This document shows positions 1-10,717 of a stretch of 64,000 bases of DNA, piece after piece (the first letter of the stretch is position 1; each line of letters opens with the position of its first letter). This DNA is from Alphaproteobacteria bacterium (GTDB lineage: Bacteria; Pseudomonadota; Alphaproteobacteria; Geminicoccales; Geminicoccaceae): the NCBI GenBank assembly GCA_026982705.1, contig JALSGP010000027.1, positions 62,001 through 126,000 on the forward strand. The letters are read 5' to 3'. The translations under genes were made by a program, and so were the position numbers. The notes under the pieces are model-generated. The model saw nothing but the letters and a program-made list of their open reading frames with translations. It did no database searches and was not told the DNA's origin.

Positions 1-1726
1 CCACGGCGAAGTGGCTTTCCTGGCGGGCCAGCGCCAGCAGCAGCGCGGGGTCGATGGCGGCGGTGCGGGCGGCCGCCGGGACCGCGTCGCCGGCGAGGTG
101 CGGATAGGCGAGCAGCCGCGGGACCAGCCCCCGTCGGGCCAGCTCCTTGGCGGCGGTGACATAGAGACGGGCGTCGCCCCAGCCGGCGACGGCGGCGAGC
201 CGCGCCCGCGCCTCGGCCGGGTCGCTCACCTCCCGCAACACCGCGCGCAGATAGGGCACGGCCTGTCCCGCGGCCCCGGCGGCGGCGAGGCGGCGGGCGA
301 GCCGCAGCCGGTCGTCCCGGCGCAGCGCCACCGGCAGCAGCCGCGGTCGATCCCGCCCATCGAGCACCTCGGCGATGGCCTCCTCCATCGGCCGTCCGAG
401 CGCCGCCAGCGCCATCTGGCCGTAGAAGGCGGTGGGATGGCGGGCGGCCCGGCGGTACCAGCGCCGCGCCACCTCGGCACGGCCCAGCCGCTCCGCCGCC
501 CGCCCCGCCCAGTAGGCCATGCGGGCGCGGCTCACCGGACTGCGTACCGCTTCGTGGAGGTGCCGGAACCGTTCGTAGGCCTCGCCCGGTCGTCCCAGCG
601 CGAGGGCGAGCCAGCCGGCGCGCCAGCCCGCCTCCGCCCGCGCCGCCGGCGTCGGCGCCTCGTGGCGGCGCAGCAGGCCCCACGCCTCCCGCAGGGATCC
701 GCGCTCCAAGAGCGCCCACACCAGCCGGCGCCGCAGCCGCCACCAGGCGAGGGCGTGGGAGGGATCCGCCGGCGCCCCGCGCAGGAGTTCCGCCGCGGCC
801 GCCACGCGCCCGCGGGCGAGACGGAAGCGGATGCGGTCGAAGCGGAGGCCGGGATCGTCGCGCAGACGGACCGGCACCGCACGGATCGCGGCATCGACGC
901 CGGGGAGCCGCCGCTGCAGGCGGATGCGGGCCTCCACCAGCCGCCGCATGTCCGGTTCGAGATGCGGCCGCAATCGTCGGGCCTCGCGCCAGCGGCCGCG
1001 CCACAGCAGGCGATCGGCGCGGGCGGCGTCCAGCGCCGGGTCGATCCACGCGCCGAAGCGGCGGCGCCAGTCCCGTTCCTCCGCCGCCCCGAGCTCCGCC
1101 TCCGGCCACGCGGCCCGCACCAGTGCCCGCGCCCGCGCCGTCTCGCCGCGCGCCGCGAGCCGTTCGGCGAGGGCGAGGCGGCCGCGGCCGGTGAGCGGCG
1201 GGAAGCGGGCGAGGAAGGCATCCCGCGCCGCCGGCGGCAGCTCGTCCAGCCGCCGCTCGACGATGCGCCGCAGCGTCGCCGCCCCCGGCCAGTGGGGCCG
1301 CCGCGCCAGGAGTGCCGTCACCTCCGTCAGCGGGACGGTGCGGGGGCGCGCCAGCGCCCACGTCCGCCGTACGTGATCGAGGAGCAGGGGATCCGCGAGC
1401 CGGTCGGCGACGGCGCGGGCGCGGACGAAGTCGCCATGGGCGAGGGCCCGCAGCAGCGGGGCCGGATCGTCGTCCGGCGGAGCCCCGTGCGGCCTCGTCT
1501 CCACCGCTCCGGGCGCGGGCATGGCCGGCAGCAGGAGCACCGGCAGGAGGATGCGGGCGATCCACGCCGCCCACCGCCGGCCCGCCGCACCGCCACGGTG
1601 GCGCTTCCGTCCGGCGGCCGTTCCCGCGACGCGACGGGATCCCGCGCGCGATCCGCGACCTGTCGCGATCCCCGCCCCCGCACCGGTCGTGCTTCGCCAT
1701 GCGGGCCGTCGTCCCGGAATCCCCAC
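1..1726 (-). CDS. slt: Soluble lytic murein transglycosylase, C-terminus cut by window edge
   Basis: Periplasmic enzyme that cleaves the MurNAc-GlcNAc bond of peptidoglycan with 1,6-anhydro product formation. The reverse strand reads continuously to the left edge and ends there in the start of the transglycosylase domain, with the motif LALARQESHF carrying the catalytic Glu. The preceding ~450 residues are an Arg/Ala-rich alpha-helical superhelical region typical of Slt70. The rest of the catalytic domain lies outside the window. The start is unresolved. A hydrophobic signal-like stretch (ILLPVLLLPAMPAPG) sits at about 1575-1510. The only in-frame ATG (1522) and a GTG (1540) fall inside it, and the next in-frame start upstream is GTG 1726, which would give an unusually long Arg-rich N-terminus. 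The outermost start is given here. Confidence 0.82.
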   Translation of the reverse strand, partial: MGIPGRRPAWRSTTGAGAGIATGRGSRAGSRRVAGTAAGRKRHRGGAAGRRWAAWIARILLPVLLLPAMPAPGAVETRPHGAPPDDDPAPLLRALAHGDFVRARAVADRLADPLLLDHVRRTWALARPRTVPLTEVTALLARRPHWPGAATLRRIVERRLDELPPAARDAFLARFPPLTGRGRLALAERLAARGETARARALVRAAWPEAELGAAEERDWRRRFGAWIDPALDAARADRLLWRGRWREARRLRPHLEPDMRRLVEARIRLQRRLPGVDAAIRAVPVRLRDDPGLRFDRIRFRLARGRVAAAAELLRGAPADPSHALAWWRLRRRLVWALLERGSLREAWGLLRRHEAPTPAARAEAGWRAGWLALALGRPGEAYERFRHLHEAVRSPVSRARMAYWAGRAAERLGRAEVARRWYRRAARHPTAFYGQMALAALGRPMEEAIAEVLDGRDRPRLLPVALRRDDRLRLARRLAAAGAAGQAVPYLRAVLREVSDPAEARARLAAVAGWGDARLYVTAAKELARRGLVPRLLAYPHLAGDAVPAAARTAAIDPALLLALARQESHFAV

Positions 1727-2341
1727 GGGTCCGTCTCCGCCCCTTCGGACTCCGCTCATACCTCCGTTCGTCGCCGCACCCAAGCGCCATCGCGGGCCCG
1801 CGCCCGCGGCGGCGCCGGGTTCCCGGGAGCCCGCCCGCTCCGACGACGGGGCGCTCCCCCCGACCACCCCTGTCCCCGCCGACCGGACCACCGGCGGACG
1901 GAGCCGCCACCGCCCGCCGGCACCCGTCGCCGACGGCCGCTGCGGCGCCGCGCCATCCCACCGGATCCCCGGGAGCACGGCCCGCACCGCGCCGGGGCCG
2001 CGATGGCGCCGCGCGGTGGAGAGCTGCACCGCCATCCCCGTCCGCGGCCGCGCCCCCTCTCCCCGGCATCCAGCCTGCCGCTGGAGCCGGGCCGCGGGAC
2101 GGGGCCTCCCGCCCCGGCTGCGACCCGCGCTCCGCCCTCAGGCGGCCGGCGAGGCCGCGGACCGCGACGGGCCCGCGCGCGGCACCGCCACCCGCCCCGC
2201 TGCGGCATCACGGGCGCGCCCCCGGACGCTCCCCGTCTCGGCGGCCGCCCCGTGGAAACCAGGCGGGCGGGGCCCCGTGGTGGAGATCGTCGCCGCGATG
2301 CCGGTTCCCGCGGTGACATGCGGGGGGCGGGGGAACGCGCC

Positions 2342-2359
2342 CCATGGCGACGGCCGCGG
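2342..2359 (+). repeat. 18-bp direct repeat, copy 1
   Basis: CCATGGCGACGGCCGCGG is identical at 2342-2359 and 2740-2757, on either side of the CRISPR-like cluster. The bases following each copy (a GTCC- and GCGG-containing stretch) are partly similar, so the duplicated unit may be about 45 bp and degenerate. Confidence 0.6.
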
Positions 2360-2453
2360 GGTGTCCCGTCCGGAACGGTGGCGGACCATCACCCCGCCGG
2401 ATCGCCGGTCGCGACTCCGATCGAGCACCCCCGGCGGACACCGTGGCACCGGC

Positions 2454-2604
2454 CCGTCTTCCGCGCACGTGCGGTCCGCGCCGTAGTGCGCTGGTCCGAG
2501 CGGACCGAGACCGATCGTCTTCCGCGCGCGTGCGGTCCGCCCCATTCGAGATCGCTGCTGAATACGCGATTTGTCTCGTCTTCCGCGCGCGTGCGGACCG
2601 CCCC
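2454..2604. CRISPR. Miniature CRISPR-like array: 3 repeats, 2 spacers, 61-bp period
   Basis: A 28-bp unit starting CGTCTTCCGCGC and containing GTGCGG occurs at 2455-2482, 2516-2543 and 2577-2604. Copies 2 and 3 differ at one base; copy 1 differs from copy 2 at two bases. The starts are exactly 61 bp apart. A preceding T in copies 2 and 3 (C in copy 1) allows a 29/32 reading. The centre is palindromic (CCGC...GCGG), as in type I repeats. The two spacers are unrelated to each other, and the second (2544-2576) is about 45% GC against about 75% around it. Because 61 is not a multiple of three, this is not a coding repeat. No cas genes lie in the window and no further intact repeat is visible on either side. 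A 29+32 unit would fit type I-E geometry. It may be a relic or orphan array, or a regulatory repeat. Confidence 0.5.
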
Positions 2605-2739
2605 TGTCCGCCGCATCGTTTCCGACCCGACGGATCCTGCTCGTCACCGGCCGCCGCTCGCCCGGATCCACTACGGGCGGCCCGATGCGGCGACGCCCGG
2701 TCCATCCCCGATCGACCCGGGCGGGCGAGGGCGCGTGCT

Positions 2740-2757
2740 CCATGGCGACGGCCGCGG
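2740..2757 (+). repeat. 18-bp direct repeat, copy 2
   Basis: Second identical copy of CCATGGCGACGGCCGCGG; the partner is at 2342-2359. Confidence 0.6.
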
Positions 2758-2862
2758 CGCGTCCGACGGAGAGCGGCGGTGCCCGAACCGCCCGACCACC
2801 GGCGGCCCCCGGTCCCCGCCGCGGGACGGTCGGCCGGACCGCGCCATTCTCCGGCCCCCGTC

Positions 2863-4200
2863 CTAGGCGCGGACGGCGGCGCGCGCCGGGGCCGTCCGCG
2901 ACGGCGGCGGGCCGGCGAGCCGGCGCCGGGCCAGCGGGGCCGGAAGCGGCGGACCGAAGGCCTCCGAGGCCACATAGTCGACGCCGCATTCGCGCACGAG
3001 CTCAAGACCGGCGCAATCGCCCACGTCGAACACCGCCACCCGCAGCCGCTGGCGGCGGGCGGCACGCACCAGCCGCGCCAACAGGGTGGCGGTGGCCTCG
3101 CGGTCCCGGACCAAAAGCGGCGCCACCACCGGCACCACGAGGCGCAGCCGCGTGCCCTCGAACCGCTCCGGCTCGGGCCGGTCGAGGGCCACCGCCCCGG
3201 CGAGGGCACGGGCGAAGGGCGCCAGCAGTCCGGTCAGTCGCACCACGCCGGCCTGCGGCAGTCCCGGCGGCAGATCCGGCAGATGGAGGATCAGGCGTCG
3301 GCGGGCGGTGGCCGGCAGTCGTCGGAGCGCCGCCATCACCGTCTCGCGGGTGGCGCCGGCCACCACGGACTCGTAGTGGATCGGCACCAGCAGCAGGCCG
3401 CGCCGTGCCTGCGGCGAACTCTCCAACAGCCGGCCGACCGCCTCCACCCGGAAGCGGTCCACCATGGCGTCGAAGGTGCCGACGGCGCGATCCGGACACA
3501 GGCTCTCGGCGGGGCGGAAGATCCCGTCCTCGCGGACGCCGGCCACCGCCAGATGCCCCACCACGAGGCGGGTGCGCAGGCGCAGGATGGGCCGGTAGCG
3601 GAGTTCCAGCCGTGCGCGGAGGGCGTCGAAGGCGCGGCGCTCCCGCTCCTCCAGCGCGCGGCCGAACTCGGCGATGCGCTCCTCCAGCTGGCGGAGATCG
3701 CGCAGCCCCACGAGCCCCACCAGCAGGTCGAAGGGAAGCGTGCGGACCGTCACCGTGGCCCCGCCGGCCACCAGCCCGCAGAGACGCTCGGTGATGCGGG
3801 CGGCGGCCAGCTTCATGGCCCGCTCCGCGTCGCGCCAGCGCGGACCGCTGGTGAAGGCGAGGATGCGGCCCGGGTTCGCCACCACGTACAGATCCTCGCC
3901 GTCGAGGGCCCGCGCCACGCCGTGTTCGAGGATCTGCCACACCTTCTCCCGCACCTGCGGCCATTCGTCGCCGAAGCGCACGGGCACCCGCGAGACGTCG
4001 AAGATGTGGACGGCCCCGCACAGCCGTGGCTCCGGACGCAGGGCGTGCAGCTTGCGCAACCGTTCGAGGCGCAGGGCGAATTCGCCGGGCCGGGTGGGAT
4101 CGAGCCCCCGGCGGGTGCGCGGGGGATAGAGCTGGAACGCCTCCCCGCCCTCGTCTCCCGTGACCGGCGGAGAACTGGTCCGGTGGCGCGGCAGCACCAT
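2863..4200 (-). CDS. Degenerate GGDEF/EAL-like protein of unknown function
   Basis: A 445-residue soluble protein with no signal peptide or membrane segment. The C-terminal half follows the layout of an EAL domain without its catalytic residues: YRPILRLRTRLVVGHLAVAG stands where active enzymes have a YQPI...GxEALxRW motif, LLLVPIHYES where they have the SVN segment, and CGVDYVASEAFGPPLPAP where they have the GxxxGxxxxxPxP end. The segment around residues 60-150 (AVHIFDVSRV) could be a worn GGDEF-like fold. It is likely a c-di-GMP-insensitive scaffold or an effector without enzymatic activity; this is inference from pattern only. The start is ATG 4200 with GGAG-like bases upstream, divergent from cysQ. 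Confidence 0.6.
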   Translation of the reverse strand: MVLPRHRTSSPPVTGDEGGEAFQLYPPRTRRGLDPTRPGEFALRLERLRKLHALRPEPRLCGAVHIFDVSRVPVRFGDEWPQVREKVWQILEHGVARALDGEDLYVVANPGRILAFTSGPRWRDAERAMKLAAARITERLCGLVAGGATVTVRTLPFDLLVGLVGLRDLRQLEERIAEFGRALEERERRAFDALRARLELRYRPILRLRTRLVVGHLAVAGVREDGIFRPAESLCPDRAVGTFDAMVDRFRVEAVGRLLESSPQARRGLLLVPIHYESVVAGATRETVMAALRRLPATARRRLILHLPDLPPGLPQAGVVRLTGLLAPFARALAGAVALDRPEPERFEGTRLRLVVPVVAPLLVRDREATATLLARLVRAARRQRLRVAVFDVGDCAGLELVRECGVDYVASEAFGPPLPAPLARRRLAGPPPSRTAPARAAVRA

Positions 4201-4282
4201 CTACGCTCCGGGTCGGTTGGCCGTCGCCGCCGATCCTGCCATCCGAACCTTAACGGAACGTGAACGGCCCGCCCTCCGTCCC

Positions 4283-5089
4283 ATGACCACCACCGCCCCG
4301 GACTCCGCCACCGCCCGCCGGCTGCTGGACGGGCTGCTGCCGTTGGTGGCCTGCGCCGCCGCCCGTGTCCTCGAGGTCTACGCCGGCGACTTCACCGCCC
4401 GCACCAAGGCCGACCGGTCACCCGTCACCGAGGCCGACGAGCGGGCCGAGGCGGTGATCCTCGAGGGCCTCGCGAGGCTGACACCGGACTGGCCGGTGGT
4501 GGCGGAGGAGGCGGTGGCCCGCGGCGCCGTGCCGCGGGTCGGCGACGGCCCCTTCTGGCTGGTGGATCCGCTGGACGGCACCCGCGAGTTCGTGGCGCGG
4601 CGCGGCGAGTTCACCGTCAACGTGGGGCTGGTGGTGGACGGTCGCAGTGTCCTCGGGGTGGTGACGGCCCCCGCCCTCGCCACCACCTGGTACGGGGCCG
4701 CCGCCCTCGGCGCCTTCCGGCAGGACCGCGAGGGATGCCGCCCGATCCGGGTGCGGCGGGCGGACCCGGCGCGTCTGGTGGCGGTGGCGAGCCGTTCGCA
4801 CCGCGATCCCGAGACCGACGCCTGGCTCGCGCGCCACGGCATCCGCGAGACGGTGGCGGCCGGCAGTTCCCTCAAGTTCTGCGTGATCGCGGAGGGAGGC
4901 GCCGACGTCTATCCCCGCTTCGGGCGCACCATGGAGTGGGACACGGCGGCGGGTCAGGCGGTGCTGGAGGCGGCGGGCGGCCGCGTGCTCACCGTGGACG
5001 GCACGCCGCTCCGCTACGCCAAGCCCGGCTTCGTCAACCCCGGCTTCGTCGCCTGGGGCGGGCTCGAACCGGGGTCCGATCCCGCATGA
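4283..5089 (+). CDS. cysQ: 3'(2'),5'-bisphosphate nucleotidase CysQ
   Basis: Inositol monophosphatase-family phosphatase that hydrolyses 3'-phosphoadenosine 5'-phosphate to AMP, clearing a by-product of sulfate assimilation. The family metal-binding motifs are present: VVAEEA, the LVDPLDGTREFV motif and, near the C-terminus, MEWDTAAGQAVLEAAGG. The protein has 268 residues, normal for CysQ. ATG 4283 was chosen because the protein then begins shortly before the conserved N-terminal helix; further upstream the frame would run through the intergenic region. Its stop overlaps the pyrD start (ATGA), so the two are probably co-transcribed and translationally coupled. Confidence 0.9.
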   Translation: MTTTAPDSATARRLLDGLLPLVACAAARVLEVYAGDFTARTKADRSPVTEADERAEAVILEGLARLTPDWPVVAEEAVARGAVPRVGDGPFWLVDPLDGTREFVARRGEFTVNVGLVVDGRSVLGVVTAPALATTWYGAAALGAFRQDREGCRPIRVRRADPARLVAVASRSHRDPETDAWLARHGIRETVAAGSSLKFCVIAEGGADVYPRFGRTMEWDTAAGQAVLEAAGGRVLTVDGTPLRYAKPGFVNPGFVAWGGLEPGSDPA

Positions 5090-6128
5090 GCCGCCCGCCT
5101 CGCTGGCTCGCCCTAGCCCACCGGCTGCCGCCGGAGCCGGCCCATGCGCTGGCGCTGCGGCTGGTGCGGCTGCTGCCGGCCCGCCCGCTCCGTCCGCCCG
5201 CCGAGCTGCGGACCCGCATGGGTCCCCTCCTCCTCGCCCATCCCGTGGGCCTCGCCGCCGGCTTCGACAAGAACGCGGTGGCGGTGGGCCCGCTCTTCCG
5301 CCTCGGCTTCTCCCACCTCGAGATCGGCACCGTCACCCCGCGCCCGCAGCCGGGCAACCCGCGCCCGCGCCTGTTCCGCCTCCCGGAGGACGAGGCGCTC
5401 GTCAACCGTCTCGGTTTCCCCGGCGACGGCATGGTCGCGGTGGCGCGACGGCTGGAACGCTGGCGTGCCCGGGGGCTGCCGGGACCGGTGGGCGCCAATG
5501 TGGGCCCCGACCGCGACAGCGCCGATCCCGTCGCCGACTACCGCGCCCTCTACCGCACGCTGGCGCCGCTCGTCGACTGGGTGACGGTCAACGTCTCCTC
5601 GCCCAACACGCCGGGGCTGCGCGATCTCCAGACGGCGGCGCGGCTGCGTCCGATCCTGGAGGGGATCGGCGAGGAAGCGGTGCGGAGCGGCGTGGAGCGG
5701 CCCCTCTTCGTCAAGCTCGCCCCCGACCTCGAGGCCGCCACGGTGGCGGAGATCGTGGCGCTCGGCGAGGCGCTCGGCGTGAGCGGGCTGATCCTCGGCA
5801 ACACCACCGTGGCGCGGCCGCCGGGCCTGCGCTCGCCCCTCGCCCGGGAGGCGGGTGGGCTCAGCGGCCGTCCCCTCGCCCCCCTCGCCCGCCGGCTGCT
5901 GGAGACGGCGGCGCGTTCGGCTCGCGGCCGCCTCGCCCTGGTGGCCTGCGGCGGCATCCTGGACGCCGGGGAGGCGTGGGCACGGCTGCGGGCAGGCGCG
6001 GCGGCGGTGCAGATCTACACCGCCCTAGTCTATCGTGGCCCCGGCGTGGTACGGGCCATGGTCCGCGGCCTCGCCGAACGCCTGCGGGCGGAGGGCGGGT
6101 CGGAGCCGGCGCCGGAAGCCCCCGTCCC

Positions 6129-6153
<25 letters not shown>
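5086..6153 (+). CDS. pyrD: Dihydroorotate dehydrogenase (quinone), class 2
   Basis: FMN enzyme of pyrimidine synthesis that oxidises dihydroorotate to orotate with membrane quinone. Visible family features are the N-terminal amphipathic helix region, GLAAGFDKNA, the EIGTVTPRPQPGNPRPRLFR loop, VNVSSPNTPGLR with the catalytic Ser, VKLAPD and the phosphate-binding GGI. Length is about 355 residues. It is coupled to cysQ by a 4-bp overlap. The C-terminus ends in an odd Ser run (QPSSSSS) that is encoded antisense to the last codons of convergent pccA; the reading frames overlap by 25 bp. The original stop was probably lost and replaced by one inside the neighbour. Confidence 0.95.
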
Positions 6154-8114
<1,961 letters not shown>

Positions 8115-8190
8115 CGATGCCCGTCCCCGTCCGGCTCGAGGTCCCGCAGACGCGCGGCTCCGTTAGCAGATGCGAAAGGGGGCGGCGAGA

Positions 8191-9150
8191 TCACCGCGAC
8201 TCCCGTTCGTCGCGCACCACCGGCGGTGGCGGTCGTTCCGGCAGCAGACCCTGGGGCCGCCACAGCAGCACCGCCTGCAGCAGCACACCCACCAGCAGCA
8301 CCCGCAGTGCCCCGGCGCGCGCCGCCCACTCCAGCGGCAGCCAGGCGGTGACGAACTGGGCGAGGGACCAGATGGCCCAGACGGCGAAGGCGCCGAGGAT
8401 GGCCCCGAGATTGTTGCCGCTGCCCCCCACCACCAGCATCACCCACACCAGGAAGGTGGTGTAGAGGGGATCGAAGGCCTCGGGGCTGATGAAGCCCACG
8501 AAATGGGCGTGGACCGCGCCGGCGAACCCCATGACGGCGGCCCCCAGCACGAAGCTCTCGAGGCGGAAGCGGCGGACGTCGCGCCCCACCGCCAGCACCG
8601 CCGTCTCGTCGTCCCGGATCGCCCGCTGCACCCGCCCCCAGGGCGCGCGCCGGGCCCGCTCCAAGAGGGCGTGGACCGTGGCGATGGCGGCGAGGACGAG
8701 GGCGAGGAAGGCCAGCGCCTGACCCGTGCGCCCGAGATCCGCGAAGGGGCGCGGGATGCCGGCGATGCCGCGCACGCCGTTGGTGAGCCATTCCTCGTTC
8801 TTGAGAACGAGACGGAGGATCTCGCCGATGCCGATGGTGGCGATGGCGAGATAGTCGGTGCGCAGATCGACGCAGATCCGGCCCACCGCCAGGGCCACCA
8901 GGGCGGCCAGCAGGGTGGCGGCGGCCGCCCCCACCGTGAAGGGCATGCCGAACCCGCCCAGGTGGAAGGGGCTCGGCGGCGTGGTCAGGATGGCCGTGGT
9001 GTAGGCACCGACGGCCCAGAAGCCGGCGATGCCGATGTCGAACTGACCGGCGAAGCCCCACTGCACGTTGAGCCCCAGCGTCACCAGCGCGTAGATGCCG
9101 GCGAGGGTGAGGAAGAAGACGAGGAAGCTCGCGAGCCCGACCAGTTCCAT
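8191..9150 (-). CDS. livM: Branched-chain amino acid ABC transporter permease LivM
   Basis: Inner-membrane permease of a high-affinity amino-acid importer, 319 residues with multiple hydrophobic segments. Family motifs include GLNVQWGFAGQFDIG near residue 30 and the EAA-like loop around IGIGEILRLVLKNEEWLTNG. Its ATG overlaps the last base of the livH stop (TGATG), so translation is coupled. It is the last gene of livG-livF-livH-livM, with pccA 76 bp downstream. The substrate could also be another amide or a urea-type compound; no binding protein is present to decide. Confidence 0.88.
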   Translation of the reverse strand: MELVGLASFLVFFLTLAGIYALVTLGLNVQWGFAGQFDIGIAGFWAVGAYTTAILTTPPSPFHLGGFGMPFTVGAAAATLLAALVALAVGRICVDLRTDYLAIATIGIGEILRLVLKNEEWLTNGVRGIAGIPRPFADLGRTGQALAFLALVLAAIATVHALLERARRAPWGRVQRAIRDDETAVLAVGRDVRRFRLESFVLGAAVMGFAGAVHAHFVGFISPEAFDPLYTTFLVWVMLVVGGSGNNLGAILGAFAVWAIWSLAQFVTAWLPLEWAARAGALRVLLVGVLLQAVLLWRPQGLLPERPPPPVVRDERESR

Positions 9151-10007
9151 CAGCGCCCTCCGAGAAGCCCCCGCGGCCGCCACACCAGCACCGCCACGAT
9201 GGCGGCGAAGGCCACCGCCGGCTTGTAGACCGCCGGCAGCACCGCGGTGGACAGTTCGCTCGCCACCCCCAGCACGAGTCCGCCCACCACGGCGCCGTGG
9301 ACGTTGCCGATCCCGCCCACGAGGGCGGCCGCGAAGACCGGCAGCAGCACGTTCCACCCCAGCAGCGGATTGAGGCGGGTGTCGAGGGCGAGGAACATGC
9401 CGGCCGTGGCGGCGAGACCGCCGGCCAGGAGCCAGGTCCACACCACCACCCGTTCGGTGGGGATGCCCGCGATCCGGGCGAGATCGGGATCGTCGGCCAT
9501 GGCCCGCATGGCCTTGCCGATGCGGCTGCGGGTGAGGAAGAGGTGGAGGGCGGTCACCAGCACCACGCCGGTGACGAGGATGGCGAGGTGGACGGGCCGG
9601 ATGCGCAGTTCGCCGAGACGCCAGGGCGGCACGATGGCGGTGCCGTAGACCAGATTCTCCGGCCCCCAGACGAGCTGGACCAGGCTGCGGAGGATCAGGG
9701 CGACGCCGAAGGAGGAGACGAGCAGGACCACCGCCCCGTTGCGCCGCAGACGGCGGTAGAGCAGGCGGTCGACGGCGACGGTGAGGAGCGCCGTGAGCAG
9801 GGCGCCGAGGGCGAAGGCCGGCATCAGCGGGAGTCCCAGCGTGGTGATGCCGAAGAGGGCGAGATAGGCCCCCACCGTCATGAGATCGCCGTGGGCGAAG
9901 TGTGCGAAGCGAAGGATGGCGAAGACGAGGGACACGCCGATGGCGCCGAGGGCGTAGATGCCGCCGGTGACCAGGCCGTAGACCAGGAGCTGGAGGATCT
10001 CGCCCAT
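9150..10007 (-). CDS. livH: Branched-chain amino acid ABC transporter permease LivH
   Basis: Second permease of the Liv importer, 285 residues and 8 or so hydrophobic helices. Diagnostic stretches are VTGGIYALGAIGVSLVFAIL and FAHGDLMTVGAYLA near the N-terminus, and the coupling loop GKAMRAMADDPDLARIAGIP. A conserved VVGGLVLGVASEL-type segment precedes the last helix. The ATG at 10007 lies 5 bp after the livF stop. Confidence 0.9.
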   Translation of the reverse strand: MGEILQLLVYGLVTGGIYALGAIGVSLVFAILRFAHFAHGDLMTVGAYLALFGITTLGLPLMPAFALGALLTALLTVAVDRLLYRRLRRNGAVVLLVSSFGVALILRSLVQLVWGPENLVYGTAIVPPWRLGELRIRPVHLAILVTGVVLVTALHLFLTRSRIGKAMRAMADDPDLARIAGIPTERVVVWTWLLAGGLAATAGMFLALDTRLNPLLGWNVLLPVFAAALVGGIGNVHGAVVGGLVLGVASELSTAVLPAVYKPAVAFAAIVAVLVWRPRGLLGGR

Positions 10008-10012
10008 GCCCC

Positions 10013-10717
10013 TCACCCGCCCAGGAACATCTCGGCGATGCCGGGGTGGGCAAGCAGCGCCGGGCCGGTGTCCTCGAAGCGGTTGGCTCCGCCCACCAGC
10101 AAATAGCCGCGATGCGCCATGGCCAGCGCCTTGCGCGCGTTCTGCTCCACCATGAGGATCGCCACCCCCTCGCGATGGACGGCGGCGATGCGCGCGAAGA
10201 GGACGTCGACGGAGCGGAGCGAGAGCCCGGCGGTGGGCTCGTCCAGCAGCAAAAGACGGGGGCGGGTCATGAGCGCGCGGGCGATGGCCACCATCTGCCG
10301 CTCGCCGCCGGAGAGGGTTCCCGCCCGCTGGCGGCGCCGCTCGGCGAGGACCGGGAAGAGCTCGAAGAGGCGCTCGAGATCGGAACGGATGTCGTCGCGC
10401 CGCACGAAAGCGCCCATCTGCAGGTTCTCCTCGACGGTGAGGGAGGGGAAGACGTTGCGCTCCTGCGGCACGTAGGCGAGGCCCAGGCGCACCCGCGACT
10501 CCGGCGGCCGGTGGGTGATGTCGTGACCGTCGAAGCGGACCGCGCCCGCCCGCAGCCGCACCAGTCCGAAGAGGGCGCGGAGGGCGGTGGACTTGCCGGC
10601 GCCGTTGGGGCCGATCACCACCACGATCTCGCCGGGGCCCACCACCAGATCGACGCCGCGGAGGATGTCGGTGTCGCCGTAGCCGCCGCGCAGTCCCCGT
10701 GCCTCCAGCAGGCTCAC
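10013..10717 (-). CDS. livF: Branched-chain amino acid ABC transporter ATPase LivF
   Basis: Cytoplasmic ATPase of the importer, 234 residues. Walker A GPNGAGKST, signature LSGGERQMVAIARAL, Walker B LLLLDEPTAGLS and the H-loop region MVEQN are intact. It starts at GTG 10717, whose bases overlap the livG stop (GTGA); the longer upstream frame lies inside livG and was rejected. Confidence 0.92.
   Translation of the reverse strand: MSLLEARGLRGGYGDTDILRGVDLVVGPGEIVVVIGPNGAGKSTALRALFGLVRLRAGAVRFDGHDITHRPPESRVRLGLAYVPQERNVFPSLTVEENLQMGAFVRRDDIRSDLERLFELFPVLAERRRQRAGTLSGGERQMVAIARALMTRPRLLLLDEPTAGLSLRSVDVLFARIAAVHREGVAILMVEQNARKALAMAHRGYLLVGGANRFEDTGPALLAHPGIAEMFLGG

Larger units (their letters stand above)
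1727..2862. other. 1.1 kb non-coding region between slt and a degenerate EAL-like gene
   Basis: Open frames exist on both strands, but they are compositionally Arg/Pro/Gly-rich, show no recognisable domain and are best explained by very high GC. The region contains the CRISPR-like repeat cluster at 2454-2604 and two copies of an 18-bp direct repeat (2342 and 2740). No convincing promoter, cas gene or transposase is visible. Confidence 0.6.

Noticed and set aside
2389-2616. A small protein with repeated RTRAED/GPHARGRR motifs on the minus strand
   Set aside because: The repeat period of 61 bp changes frame each time, so the repeats are at the DNA level, not of the protein.
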